Positions 9,140 to 16,701 of a stretch of DNA of 64,000 bases are shown piece by piece. The notes beneath the pieces were generated by a model. It did no database searches. It was not told where the DNA came from and saw only the letters and a list, made by a program, of their open reading frames with translations. The translations under genes and the position numbers were made by a program. How positions within the stretch are numbered: the stretch's first letter is position 1; each line of letters opens with the position of its first letter. Source of the stretch: an uncultured bacterium (GTDB lineage Bacteria > Cyanobacteriota > Vampirovibrionia > Gastranaerophilales > Gastranaerophilaceae). Location: positions 1 to 64,000 of the forward strand of contig CASDXV010000017.1 of assembly GCA_949285255.1 (NCBI GenBank), written 5' to 3'.

Positions 9140-9624
9140 TTTTTTCTCCAGAAAGCTATTGTGTAAAAACCGCTTAACAGCGCAAGTACAAGAATTGATA
9201 AAATTAAAATATTTATATCAACAAAAGAAACCAAACCGGGAATTATTTCATCAGTGTATAAATTGTTTATTTTTTGCATATTCATTTGCTTAGCCAGAAA
9301 AGGGGAAACAAGCAACACAAAAAAGCACAAAAGCGCAGGTGTAAAAAGTGTTTTCAAGTTCGCTGCGGTTTTTGTTGTTTTTTCTGCTTTAAAGTCAAAG
9401 CCTCCCCACAGAATAATTAAACCTATTCCAAGGGCGAAAAATACAATCTGCGCCACAAAAATAATGGGTGATTTTAAAAGCAGGTACAATCCGCCAATAC
9501 TGATAAAAGCTATAATTGCACTTGCAAGATATACTCTTGCCTCTCTTGAAACAAGAATAAAAACGGACGATGCGAAAGCTAAAAAAGTTAAAATAAAGAA
9601 AACCGCATTTGCAAATTTTTCCAT
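9136..9624 (-). CDS. nuoJ: NADH-quinone oxidoreductase subunit J-like protein
   Basis: About 162 residues with five hydrophobic segments, as in NuoJ, and the first gene of the nuoJKLMN operon. The segment IVFFALGIGLIILWGG (about residues 60-77) aligns with the conserved pi-bulge helix of NuoJ (EIIVYAGAIMVLF), with the usual tyrosine as phenylalanine. The ATG at 9624 is chosen because GGAG lies 8 bases upstream; the GTG at 9630 is too close to that site. Upstream is proS on the other strand, so nuoA-I are not adjacent. Together with the four genes after it, it would form the distal membrane arm. Confidence 0.72.
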   Translation of the reverse strand: MEKFANAVFFILTFLAFASSVFILVSREARVYLASAIIAFISIGGLYLLLKSPIIFVAQIVFFALGIGLIILWGGFDFKAEKTTKTAANLKTLFTPALLCFFVLLVSPFLAKQMNMQKINNLYTDEIIPGLVSFVDINILILSILVLALLSGFYTIAFWRKK

Positions 9625-9680
9625 AAACACAACTCCTTGAATAATAATAATCTAAAACTTCTGGTTATGGCAACGCGCTT

Positions 9681-9703
9681 AAAGTTTTTTGTTAAAAAAC
9701 TTT
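9681..9703. repeat. Perfect 10-bp inverted repeat between nuoJ and proS
   Basis: AAAGTTTTTT and AAAAAACTTT are separated by GTT. The sequence could be a weak hairpin or a regulator-binding dyad in the divergent nuoJ/proS control region. It lies just upstream of the proposed proS promoter. Confidence 0.5.
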
Positions 9704-9707
9704 ATTT

Positions 9708-9747
9708 TTGCGCTTTTTTACTTTGTTGCTATAATTGTTTATAGCAA
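9708..9747 (+). promoter_or_regulatory. proS promoter overlapped by a 9-bp palindromic operator-like dyad
   Basis: TTGCGC (9708-9713) and TATAAT (9730-9735), 16 bases apart with TGC before the -10 box, form a likely extended -10 promoter for proS. The -10 box lies inside an inverted repeat: TTGCTATAA at 9726-9734 and TTATAGCAA at 9739-9747, 4 bases apart. A repressor bound there would block RNA polymerase. The regulator is unknown. Confidence 0.5.
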
Positions 9748-9801
9748 AAATTATCATTTGCACATATACACCATTTAATACCTTGGAGGCTATTAATTAT
9801 T

Positions 9802-11514
9802 ATGAAAATGTCAAAACTCTTTGTTCAGACTTTAAGGGAATTTCCTAACGACGCTGAAGCTATAAGCCATAAATTACTTGTAAGAGCCGGATACATAAAA
9901 AAACTTACATCGGGTATCTACAGTTATTTGCCCCTTATGCAGAGAGTTTTGACCAAGATAAATAAAATTGTTCGAGAAGAAATGAACGCTGCAGGTGCTC
10001 AAGAGCTTTTAATGCCTTTTGTACAGCCTGCGGAATTGTGGTTAAAATCAGGCAGATGGGAAGTATACGGTAAAGAGCTTGCAAGGTTAAATGACAGGCA
10101 TGGTAATCAAATGTGCCTTGCACCAACTCATGAAGAAGTTGTTACATCGGTTGCATCGGGTATACTGTCTTCTTATAAGCAGCTGCCTGTTAATTTATAT
10201 CATATTCAAACAAAATTCAGAGATGAAATTCGCCCCAGATTTGGGCTTTTAAGAGGGCGCGAGTTTATAATGAAAGACGCCTACAGTTTTCACTCTTCTC
10301 AAGAGTCACTTGAGGAAGAATATGAAAATATGGCGCGCGCTTATACAAGAATTTTTAAAAGATGCGGTCTTGAAACAAAAATGGTGCAGTCTGATTCAGG
10401 CGCAATTGGCGGAAATGTAAGCCATGAGTTTATGGTTTTAACTTCTACCCAATCAGGTGAAGATGATGTTTTCTACTGCGAAAACTGTGACTATGCGGCA
10501 AATTCTAACCATGCCGTATCTAAGCTTCAAAAAGAATTTACAAATGGCGCTGAATTTGGCTATAGTGAAGAAAAAATTCTTGATACACCAAATGTTAAAA
10601 CAATTGACGAGCTTGCAAAATTCTTAAAAATTGAACCATATTGCATTTTAAAAGCTGTTTTATATATTGCCGATTCAAAACCCGTGCTTGTTATGATAAG
10701 GGGTGACAAGGAAGTTGAAGAAACAAAACTTTTAAATACGGTTAATGCTTTAGAGATAAGAAGCGCAACAAATGAAGAAGCACTTGAATATCTTGGCTGT
10801 GAAGTCGGGTACTTGAGCTATCTAAATGTTGATAGAAATAAAGTAAAAGTTATATTTGATAATTCCGCAAAAGGCATGAAAAACTTTGTACTCGGTGCAA
10901 ATGAACCTCACAAGCACATTGTCGGGTACAATTACAAAGAAGAAAACGACTTCTGTGATGTTTCTCTTGTAAAAGAGGGTGAACACTGCCCCTGCTGCGG
11001 CTCGCCCTTAAAAATTACAAGAGGTATTGAAGTAGGTAACATATTCCAGCTTGGTACAAAATACTCAAAACCAATGGGTGCAACTTATACTGATGAAAAA
11101 GGTGAAGATAAACCCTTTATTATGGGCTGCTACGGTATAGGTATCACCCGTACGGCTGCTGCGGCTATTGAAAAATACCATGACGACTTTGGTATAGTTT
11201 GGCCAAAAGAAATTGCACCTTACCATGTAGATATAGTTCCTGTTAATGCTGATGATAATGAGCAAATGGATGTTGCACTTAAGCTTTATGATACTTTAAA
11301 CAGCTTAGGCATTGAAACTGTTCTTGATGACAGAGCAGATAGGGCAGGTGTAAAATTCAAAGACTCGGAGCTTATAGGCTTCCCGTATAGAATTACTGTG
11401 GGTAAAACAATTAAAGAAGGTCTTGTAGAATTTAAACACAGAAAAACAGGCGAAGTAGAAAAACTCACTCCTGATGAGGCGGTTGAAAGATGCAAACAAC
11501 TCCTCTTAAATTAA
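9802..11514 (+). CDS. proS: Prolyl-tRNA synthetase
   Basis: Class II aminoacyl-tRNA synthetase that charges tRNA-Pro. At 570 residues it is the usual bacterial ProRS, with an editing (INS) domain of about residues 230-395 inserted between class II motifs 2 and 3. Motif 2 is seen as FRDEIRPRFGLLRGREF and motif 3 as MGCYGIGITRT. The C-terminal anticodon-binding domain starts at about residue 470. GGAGG at 9785-9789 is 12 bases before the ATG, a little far; the in-frame ATG at 9808 is the alternative start. gatD overlaps its 3' end by 25 bases, so the two are co-transcribed. Confidence 0.97.
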   Translation: MKMSKLFVQTLREFPNDAEAISHKLLVRAGYIKKLTSGIYSYLPLMQRVLTKINKIVREEMNAAGAQELLMPFVQPAELWLKSGRWEVYGKELARLNDRHGNQMCLAPTHEEVVTSVASGILSSYKQLPVNLYHIQTKFRDEIRPRFGLLRGREFIMKDAYSFHSSQESLEEEYENMARAYTRIFKRCGLETKMVQSDSGAIGGNVSHEFMVLTSTQSGEDDVFYCENCDYAANSNHAVSKLQKEFTNGAEFGYSEEKILDTPNVKTIDELAKFLKIEPYCILKAVLYIADSKPVLVMIRGDKEVEETKLLNTVNALEIRSATNEEALEYLGCEVGYLSYLNVDRNKVKVIFDNSAKGMKNFVLGANEPHKHIVGYNYKEENDFCDVSLVKEGEHCPCCGSPLKITRGIEVGNIFQLGTKYSKPMGATYTDEKGEDKPFIMGCYGIGITRTAAAAIEKYHDDFGIVWPKEIAPYHVDIVPVNADDNEQMDVALKLYDTLNSLGIETVLDDRADRAGVKFKDSELIGFPYRITVGKTIKEGLVEFKHRKTGEVEKLTPDEAVERCKQLLLN

Positions 11515-12230
11515 AAATAGCTCATTTATATCCTGACCTACTCAATATCTATGGCGATATGGGTAATGTTTTAGCACTCTATAATCGTGCAAAGTGGCGA
11601 GATATCGAAGTTGAGGTAGTTAAAATTAAATCAGGCGATAGTATAAACGCTGATGATTACGATTTATTTTTTGCAGGCGGCGGGCAGGATAATCAGCAGG
11701 TTTTAGCAGCTAATGAGTTAATTAAAAACGGAGTTGAGCTGATGAGAGCAGCGCAAATGGATAAACCCATGCTTGTAATTTGCGGCTCATATCAACTTTT
11801 TGGGAAGTATTATTTAACATCAGATAATCAAAAATTAAGAGGAATATCTTTACTTGATGTTCATACTCGTGCGGGTAGTAAAAGGTTTATCGGAAATGTT
11901 ACTGCAATTTGTGATTTTTTACCTATAAGAACAATTGTAGGTTTTGAAAACCACAGCGGCCTTACACACTTAGGCGAGGAAGCCGAACCCTTGTTTAAAA
12001 TAAAAACAGGTAACGGCAATAATGGTCTTGATAAAACAGAGGGCGCAAGGTATAAAAATGTATTCGGTACATATTTGCATGGGCCGCTTTTGCCTAAAAA
12101 TCCTCATTTTTGCGATTATTTGTTGCAGTTGGCACTTGATACCAAGTATAAATGTAAAATTCCTCTATTGCCCTTAAATGATGAGATAGAATACTATGCT
12201 CATGAGGCTAGAATTTGCGCTAAATACTAG
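11490..12230 (+). CDS. gatD: Lipid II isoglutaminyl synthase, glutamine amidotransferase subunit GatD
   Basis: A 246-residue CobB/CobQ-like class I glutamine amidotransferase. It begins with the GatD-typical LYPDLLNIYGDMGN, has the nucleophile C98 in the ICGSYQ elbow and H197 in TYLHGP. In known systems GatD supplies ammonia to MurT, which amidates the alpha-carboxyl of D-Glu in lipid II. No murT gene adjoins it here, unlike the usual murT-gatD pair, so the partner must be elsewhere or be different. It overlaps proS by 25 bases, with GAGG upstream inside proS. A role in cobyric acid amidation is less likely because the protein is short and lacks the synthase domain. Confidence 0.85.
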   Translation: MQTTPLKLKIAHLYPDLLNIYGDMGNVLALYNRAKWRDIEVEVVKIKSGDSINADDYDLFFAGGGQDNQQVLAANELIKNGVELMRAAQMDKPMLVICGSYQLFGKYYLTSDNQKLRGISLLDVHTRAGSKRFIGNVTAICDFLPIRTIVGFENHSGLTHLGEEAEPLFKIKTGNGNNGLDKTEGARYKNVFGTYLHGPLLPKNPHFCDYLLQLALDTKYKCKIPLLPLNDEIEYYAHEARICAKY

Positions 12231-12336
12231 TTTTTACCATTTTGTTAACTTTTGTAAACAAAAACTTTCTTTTTAGGCAATAATCAAAGACAAAAATACT
12301 TTATTAGAATGTAAGGTTAGTTTTAGATATTACTAA

Positions 12337-12364
12337 AAGGTTAAAGATTAAAGGTTAAAGGTTA
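12337..12364 (+). repeat. Four tandem AAGGTTA-type heptamers before a ribosome site
   Basis: AAGGTTA, AAGATTA, AAGGTTA and AAGGTTA follow each other without gap and run straight into the AGGAGG ribosome site at 12364-12369. A fifth isolated AAGGTTA lies at 12313-12319. The array could bind a regulator, form a translation standby site, or vary in copy number by slippage. Confidence 0.8.
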
Positions 12365-12375
12365 GGAGGCAGAGC

Positions 12376-12936
12376 ATGTCTTGGGTGTTCTTATCACTAA
12401 GGAAAATGCAGCTCAAGCAAAAACTTAGTGCTTATCAAAACAGGTTGATACAAATCAGCCAAAAATTAATGGATACACAGGAATTAGCAGCAGCAGTTGC
12501 TGATGGCAAAATTACTTATCAGGAAGCTTCAGGTGCACCATCTTCGGTGTTTGGTACACAGTTAAACTTTCTTGGTCAATCATCCAACATTGCTTATCAG
12601 TCTGCTCAAATCAAAACTAATGCCTACCTTCAACAAATGCAAGCCGTTAACCAAGCAACGGGCGGTCAATATCAATACTCACTTGACCCTAATTCAATGA
12701 CAGGTTACATACAAAACGGTCAAGTCCAACCGTATTTGATATTTAACAACATTTATCAAGAAGAGCTAAAAGCGTATGCCGACCAATATGCTCAAGAGCT
12801 TAATCGTCAGGAACAAGACCTTGAACAAGAGAAATTAACTCTTGAAACTCAAATTAAGGCAATTGAAGCTGAATATCAATCAGTAAGCGAACAAGAAGGT
12901 CAAAACATCGAAAATGACGCAATAAAATTATCTTAA
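12376..12936 (+). CDS. Glutamine-rich coiled-coil protein of unknown function
   Basis: 186 residues, not recognised. The protein is rich in Gln (repeated QQ and YQ pairs), Ala, Tyr and Ser. An N-terminal amphipathic helix (about residues 8-38) is followed by a Gln/Ser/Tyr-rich middle and a C-terminal coiled coil (about 135-175, heptads with Glu, Leu and Ile). There is no signal peptide, cysteine or membrane segment. An excellent AGGAGG lies 6 bases before the ATG, and a strong terminator follows, so it is a well-expressed single-gene unit. The layout resembles the protein at 50670 (N-terminal hydrophobic or amphipathic start, Q-rich middle, C-terminal coiled coil), though clear sequence identity is not seen. 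Confidence 0.72.
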   Translation: MSWVFLSLRKMQLKQKLSAYQNRLIQISQKLMDTQELAAAVADGKITYQEASGAPSSVFGTQLNFLGQSSNIAYQSAQIKTNAYLQQMQAVNQATGGQYQYSLDPNSMTGYIQNGQVQPYLIFNNIYQEELKAYADQYAQELNRQEQDLEQEKLTLETQIKAIEAEYQSVSEQEGQNIENDAIKLS

Positions 12937-12969
12937 CTTCCTAAACTTTAATCTTAAACCAATTATTAA

Positions 12970-13000
12970 GCCGGCCCCAAAAAGCCGGCATTTATTTTTT
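12970..13000 (+). terminator. Rho-independent terminator
   Basis: GCCGGC (12970-12975) and GCCGGC (12984-12989) form a GC-only stem with an 8-base loop, followed by a T-rich tract. It ends the single-gene unit at 12376-12936. Confidence 0.85.
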
Positions 13001-13119
13001 TAAAATATTTTTCTTTTAAAAAAAATTATTATATGTTAATATATGTTTAAGAAAATAAATATTTTGTAATAAAATATAAGTTAAGATTTTAGCAATAAGG
13101 AAGAAAAGGACACCGACAA

Positions 13120-13866
13120 ATGACCGAAGAAATCCAAAACGAAAGCGGCGACTCAAAACAAAGAGTCCTTGTAGTGGATGATGAAGCTAGTATTAGAAGA
13201 ATTCTTGAAACCCGTCTTAAGATGGTCGGATACGATGTAGTTACGGCTGAAGACGGTGAAGAAGCAGTTGAAGTTTATAATAAAACCGCACCTGACCTTG
13301 TAATTTTGGATGTTATGATGCCAAAGATGGACGGTTATGGTGTTACAAGAGAAATAAGACGTACATCGGATGTTCCGATTATCATTCTAACAGCTCTTGG
13401 TGATGTTTCAGAAAGAATAACAGGGCTTGAGCTTGGTGCTGATGATTATGTCATTAAACCTTTTAGCCCAAAAGAACTTGAAGCTCGCGTTAAAGCTGTT
13501 TTAAGAAGAACTACAACAAAAGAAGTTGCAGCACCTACGGGTAAAACTGCTAAAAATGTTATTACAACAGGTCAAATCAAAATTGACACTGCACGTCGTC
13601 AGGTTTATCGCAAAAATGAGAGAATACGCCTTACGGGCATGGAGTTTTCTCTTCTTGAACTTCTTGTTAATAACTCAGGACAAGCTTATTCAAGAAATGA
13701 AATCTTGCAGCATGTTTGGGCTTATCCTCCGGACCATCGTATAGACACGCGTGTTGTTGATGTTCATATTTCACGCTTGCGTTCAAAACTTGAGGCTGAC
13801 CCTGCTAATCCTGAGCTTATCTTGACTGCTCGCGGTATTGGTTATATGTTCCAGCGCATAAACTAA
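13120..13866 (+). CDS. rpaB: OmpR-family response regulator, RpaB/Ycf27 type
   Basis: A 248-residue two-domain regulator. The receiver (about residues 15-128) has the phospho-acceptor D64 (ILDVMMP), T91 and K113 (IKPFSP). The winged-helix DNA-binding domain covers about residues 148-246 and includes GMEFSLLELL and VDVHISRLRSKLE. Long blocks such as ASIRRILETRL, ITGLELGADDY and ELILTARG are those of cyanobacterial RpaB (plastid Ycf27), which controls high-light and cell-size genes under the kinase Hik33/NblS. No kinase gene is adjacent. In a non-photosynthetic relative the target set must differ. The best-supported link to the cyanobacterial lineage in the window. Confidence 0.88.
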   Translation: MTEEIQNESGDSKQRVLVVDDEASIRRILETRLKMVGYDVVTAEDGEEAVEVYNKTAPDLVILDVMMPKMDGYGVTREIRRTSDVPIIILTALGDVSERITGLELGADDYVIKPFSPKELEARVKAVLRRTTTKEVAAPTGKTAKNVITTGQIKIDTARRQVYRKNERIRLTGMEFSLLELLVNNSGQAYSRNEILQHVWAYPPDHRIDTRVVDVHISRLRSKLEADPANPELILTARGIGYMFQRIN

Positions 13867-13876
13867 GGGTTTTATT

Positions 13877-14467
13877 TTGACAATAGATTTAAAAATCATA
13901 AATAACTCCGGCTTAAAGAAAATTCTTATAGTCGGAGTTTTTCATGGAGATGAGCCGCAGGGTGAGTTTTTTATAAATGAATATTTAAAAAAAGATTATC
14001 AAAATTCTAAAAATGCTCTCTTTTTTATCCCTCGACTAAATTCAAACAACAAAAGAGTCAATAAAAACGGGGTAGATTTAAACAGAAATTTCCCTACAAA
14101 AAATTGGTGCCAAACCCAAAAAGATGATTACTTTGGTGGTAAAAACCCCGCAAGCGAAGAGGAAACGAAGTTTCTTGTAGATTTAATTGAGAAAAATAAA
14201 TTTGATGCAATATTAACGCTCCATGCCCCTTATAAAATAGTAAACTATGACGGGCCTGCGCTTGAGCTTGCTCAAGAAATATCCAAAATTACACGATACC
14301 CTGTGCAAGCTGATATCGGCTATCCTACAGCCGGAAGCTTTGGTACTTATTGCGGAGTAGAAAGAAATATTCCCACGATAACTTTAGAAGTGGATGAAAA
14401 CAAAGCACCCCAAGAGCTTTTAGGGTGCATTGTTAAAGTTTTTGATTACCTGAGGTGTAATTTCTAA
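13877..14467 (+). CDS. M14-type zinc carboxypeptidase / desuccinylase-like amidohydrolase
   Basis: 196 residues with the zinc-peptidase layout: HGDE (HxxE zinc ligands, about residues 23-26), NGVDLNRNFP (substrate carboxylate-binding Asn-Arg), LTLHAP (third zinc ligand) and a late ITLEVDE glutamate that fits the catalytic base. It is shorter than classic M14 enzymes and closest in layout to MpaA-like murein-peptide amidases or AstE/AspA-like deacylases. Start is a TTG with AAGGG 7 bases upstream, 10 bases after the rpaB stop, so it is probably co-transcribed with rpaB. A role in peptidoglycan-peptide recycling is possible but inferred. No signal peptide. Confidence 0.72.
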   Translation: MTIDLKIINNSGLKKILIVGVFHGDEPQGEFFINEYLKKDYQNSKNALFFIPRLNSNNKRVNKNGVDLNRNFPTKNWCQTQKDDYFGGKNPASEEETKFLVDLIEKNKFDAILTLHAPYKIVNYDGPALELAQEISKITRYPVQADIGYPTAGSFGTYCGVERNIPTITLEVDENKAPQELLGCIVKVFDYLRCNF

Positions 14468-15618
14468 GCGTTAAGGACTATTTCATAAGCGACTTCAGGT
14501 GTAATATTTCCTCTTTCGCCAAGGACAGTACCTCTTTTTTCGAAGCGTTTTTTAATCTCAACTGCTGCTTCTTTTGGGTTAATGCCGTATTCTTTTAGTT
14601 TTGTTTTTCTGCCGATTTTATTAAAGAATTTTTCGGTTCTTTTGATTGCAATATCTGCAAGCAGACTTTTTGGTAAAAATTCATTAGCCCCATAGACCTC
14701 AATTGCCATTTTTGCAAGTTTGTCCATTTTGTCTTTTTTCATAACATGCCACAGGCTTGGCATAATTATTGCAAGGGTTTCCCCATGGTCAAGTCCGTAT
14801 AGTGCCGTTAGTTCATGCCCTATCATATGTGTTGACCAGTCTTGCACAACACCTAAGCTTATCCAGTAGTTAAGTCCGCAAGTTGCGCACCAGAATACAT
14901 TTGCTCTTGCCTGATAATTTTCAGGCTCTTTTAGAACTTTTGGCCCTTCTTCAATAAGGGTTTTTGTAATTCCTAGCGCCCATTGGTCTTGAAGAGGTGT
15001 GTTTGCATCATATGTTGCATATTGTTCCATAACATGAACAAAAGTATCTACTATACCGTTTACAGTTTGTTTTTCAGGTAAAGTAAAGGTAACTTTTGGG
15101 TCGATTATGGAAAATTTTGGATAGACTTTCTCTGACATAAAGGCAAATTTTTCTTTTGTAGAAAGTCTTGAAATAACCGCCCCGCAGTTCATTTCTGAAC
15201 CTGTTGCAGGAAGTGTAATAACATCAGCAAGCTCAAGCGCATCATTAATTTGTGCTCCTTTTATTAAAATATCCCAAGGGTCGCCCTCAAATTTTGAAGC
15301 TGCTGCGATAAATTTTGTACCGTCTAAAACCGAACCTCCGCCAACGGCAAGCAGGAAGTTGTATTCCCCTTCTTTTACCATTTTTACCGCTTCCATAAGT
15401 GTTTCAAACTTTGGATTTGGCTCAATTCCTCCAAATTCACTGTAGTTAAACCCCTCAAGTGCTTCTTTTACCTGTTTTAGCACTCCGTTTTTTCTTATAG
15501 AGCCGCCGCCGTAGGTGATTAATATTTTTTTATCTTTGGGTATTTCGTTCTTTAGTTTTTGTATAGTGTCTGCTCCAAAGATAATTTTTGTCGGGCATTT
15601 GAATTCAAAATTTTCCAT
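14464..15618 (-). CDS. yqhD: Iron-containing alcohol/aldehyde dehydrogenase, YqhD type
   Basis: 384 residues, near-collinear with E. coli YqhD, an NADPH-dependent broad-range aldehyde reductase with a metal in the active site. Seen: the dinucleotide motif GGGSVLDGTKFIAAA (about residues 94-108), GSIRKNGV after the first beta unit, and the metal ligands in GIVDTFVH, HMIGHEL and GLDHGE. It would reduce aldehydes to alcohols and so dispose of reducing equivalents or detoxify reactive aldehydes during fermentation. It is a single gene, convergent with the peptidase gene and overlapping it by 4 bases. Confidence 0.9.
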   Translation of the reverse strand: MENFEFKCPTKIIFGADTIQKLKNEIPKDKKILITYGGGSIRKNGVLKQVKEALEGFNYSEFGGIEPNPKFETLMEAVKMVKEGEYNFLLAVGGGSVLDGTKFIAAASKFEGDPWDILIKGAQINDALELADVITLPATGSEMNCGAVISRLSTKEKFAFMSEKVYPKFSIIDPKVTFTLPEKQTVNGIVDTFVHVMEQYATYDANTPLQDQWALGITKTLIEEGPKVLKEPENYQARANVFWCATCGLNYWISLGVVQDWSTHMIGHELTALYGLDHGETLAIIMPSLWHVMKKDKMDKLAKMAIEVYGANEFLPKSLLADIAIKRTEKFFNKIGRKTKLKEYGINPKEAAVEIKKRFEKRGTVLGERGNITPEVAYEIVLNA

Positions 15619-15686
15619 TTTTACCTCTCATATTGTTAACTTCTGTTATCTTATCATATTTTTGTGGTAATGTTTTATTAAACTTG

Positions 15687-15715
15687 TAGACTTAAATTAA
15701 AAAATGCAATATAAT
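15687..15715 (+). promoter_or_regulatory. Promoter of the pseudopilin gene
   Basis: TAGACT (15687-15692) and a perfect TATAAT (15710-15715) with 17-base spacing. The leader is about 46 bases, ending in a GAAAGG ribosome site before the ATG at 15769. Confidence 0.55.
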
Positions 15716-15768
15716 AAAGAAAATTGTGAAAGTAGGATAGAAAAATATAAATAGAAAGGTTTACACAA

Positions 15769-16320
15769 ATGAAGAAAAGTTCAGCTTTTACGCTTGCAGA
15801 GGTGTTGATTACACTGGCTATTATCGGTGTAGTTGCAGCCATGACAATTCCCGGTGTTATTGTAAGAACTAATCAACAAGAATTTAAAACCGGTTACAAA
15901 AAAGCAGTTTCAGTATTGAACCAAGCAATTACAATGAATTTGGCTCTGGATAATGAATCTGCAGAAGATATAGATAACCATAATGATTTTATGGACTATC
16001 TGATGAGAAGAATGAATGTTATTCAGTCTGACATTACAGTAGGTTCTAACACTGCTTTTTATACCGCAGATGGTTTCAGATATGAAATTCCGACCGCTGT
16101 AGTAGGCGATTGTACTGCAGATGACCCCTGTGTTATAGCTGTTGACGTTAACGGTGACAGAGGTCCTATTAGCAAAGACGAAAGAACAAAAATTACATCA
16201 GGTTATCCGGATGGAAACGATACAAGCACAATCGATTTCCTTGCAATTATGGTTACTGATTCAGGCGCTCTTCCTTATGGTGCTGTTGCTCAAAGAACTA
16301 TGTATCAAGCTGAAAGATAG
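15769..16320 (+). CDS. Type IV pilin-like (pseudopilin) protein
   Basis: 183 residues with a class III signal peptide: a short basic leader (MKKSSA), then FTLAEVLITLAIIGVVAAM. Cleavage is expected between A6 and F7, with Glu at mature position +5. The hydrophobic helix (about residues 7-27) is followed by a small globular domain with Cys residues near 109 and 115 (GDCTADDPC), which may form a disulfide loop, and a calcium-loop-like DVNGDRG (about residues 121-127). It has its own promoter and terminator. No assembly ATPase, peptidase or secretin gene adjoins it, so it may be a minor pilin or part of a dispersed type II/IV system. Confidence 0.85.
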   Translation: MKKSSAFTLAEVLITLAIIGVVAAMTIPGVIVRTNQQEFKTGYKKAVSVLNQAITMNLALDNESAEDIDNHNDFMDYLMRRMNVIQSDITVGSNTAFYTADGFRYEIPTAVVGDCTADDPCVIAVDVNGDRGPISKDERTKITSGYPDGNDTSTIDFLAIMVTDSGALPYGAVAQRTMYQAER

Positions 16321-16338
16321 AAAGGTTAATTTTTTTAA

Positions 16339-16377
16339 AACCCGTTGCTTTTTGTTAAGAGCAGCGGGTTTTTTGTT
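16339..16377 (+). terminator. Rho-independent terminator
   Basis: An 11-bp stem (AACCCGTTGCT with AGCAGCGGGTT, one G-T pair), then TTTTTTGTTT. It closes the pseudopilin unit. Confidence 0.88.
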
Positions 16378-16479
16378 TGCAAAATAATTTTATTTGTTTT
16401 AAAATTCATAATGTCTTGAAGCGCTCTTTAGGTATAGCGCAAAAGCAATATTACACATTAACAAGAAATGGAGTAAAAA

Positions 16480-16689
16480 ATGCCTAAAATGAAAACACAC
16501 CGCTCTGCAGCAAAAAGATACAAAGTTACTGCATCGGGCAAAATTTTAAGACGTCAAGCAGGAAAAGGTCACCTTCTTGCACACAAAAGCACTGCCAGAA
16601 AAAAACGTCTGTCAGGAATGGTAGAAGTTTTTGAAGGTAATGTTGCTTTGATTTCAAAAGAGTTACCATACATGAAGTACTCAAGATAA
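16480..16689 (+). CDS. rpmI: 50S ribosomal protein L35
   Basis: 69 residues; starts MPKMKTHRSAAKRYKVT and continues with LLAHKST and KKRLSG, the standard L35 pattern at standard length. GGAG precedes the ATG. It is followed 12 bases later by rplT, the conserved rpmI-rplT pair. infC, usually just upstream, is not in the window; a terminator separates the preceding gene. A small hairpin, GCGCT (16421-16425) with AGCGC (16436-16440), lies in the leader, where L20 autoregulation acts in other bacteria; that role here is only a guess. Confidence 0.96.
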   Translation: MPKMKTHRSAAKRYKVTASGKILRRQAGKGHLLAHKSTARKKRLSGMVEVFEGNVALISKELPYMKYSR

Positions 16690-16701
16690 GGAAGGTGAAA
16701 A

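Noticed and set aside
4039-9624. Mrp-type Na+/H+ antiporter operon
   Set aside because: NuoK resembles MrpC in lacking glutamates, but gene order, a NuoJ homologue and NuoL's lateral helix fit complex I; MrpB, E, F and G-like genes are absent.
12337-12364. Cyanobacterial Pho box
   Set aside because: The reverse complement has TTTAACCT-like motifs, but repeats are 7 bases apart rather than the 11 expected for Pho boxes.
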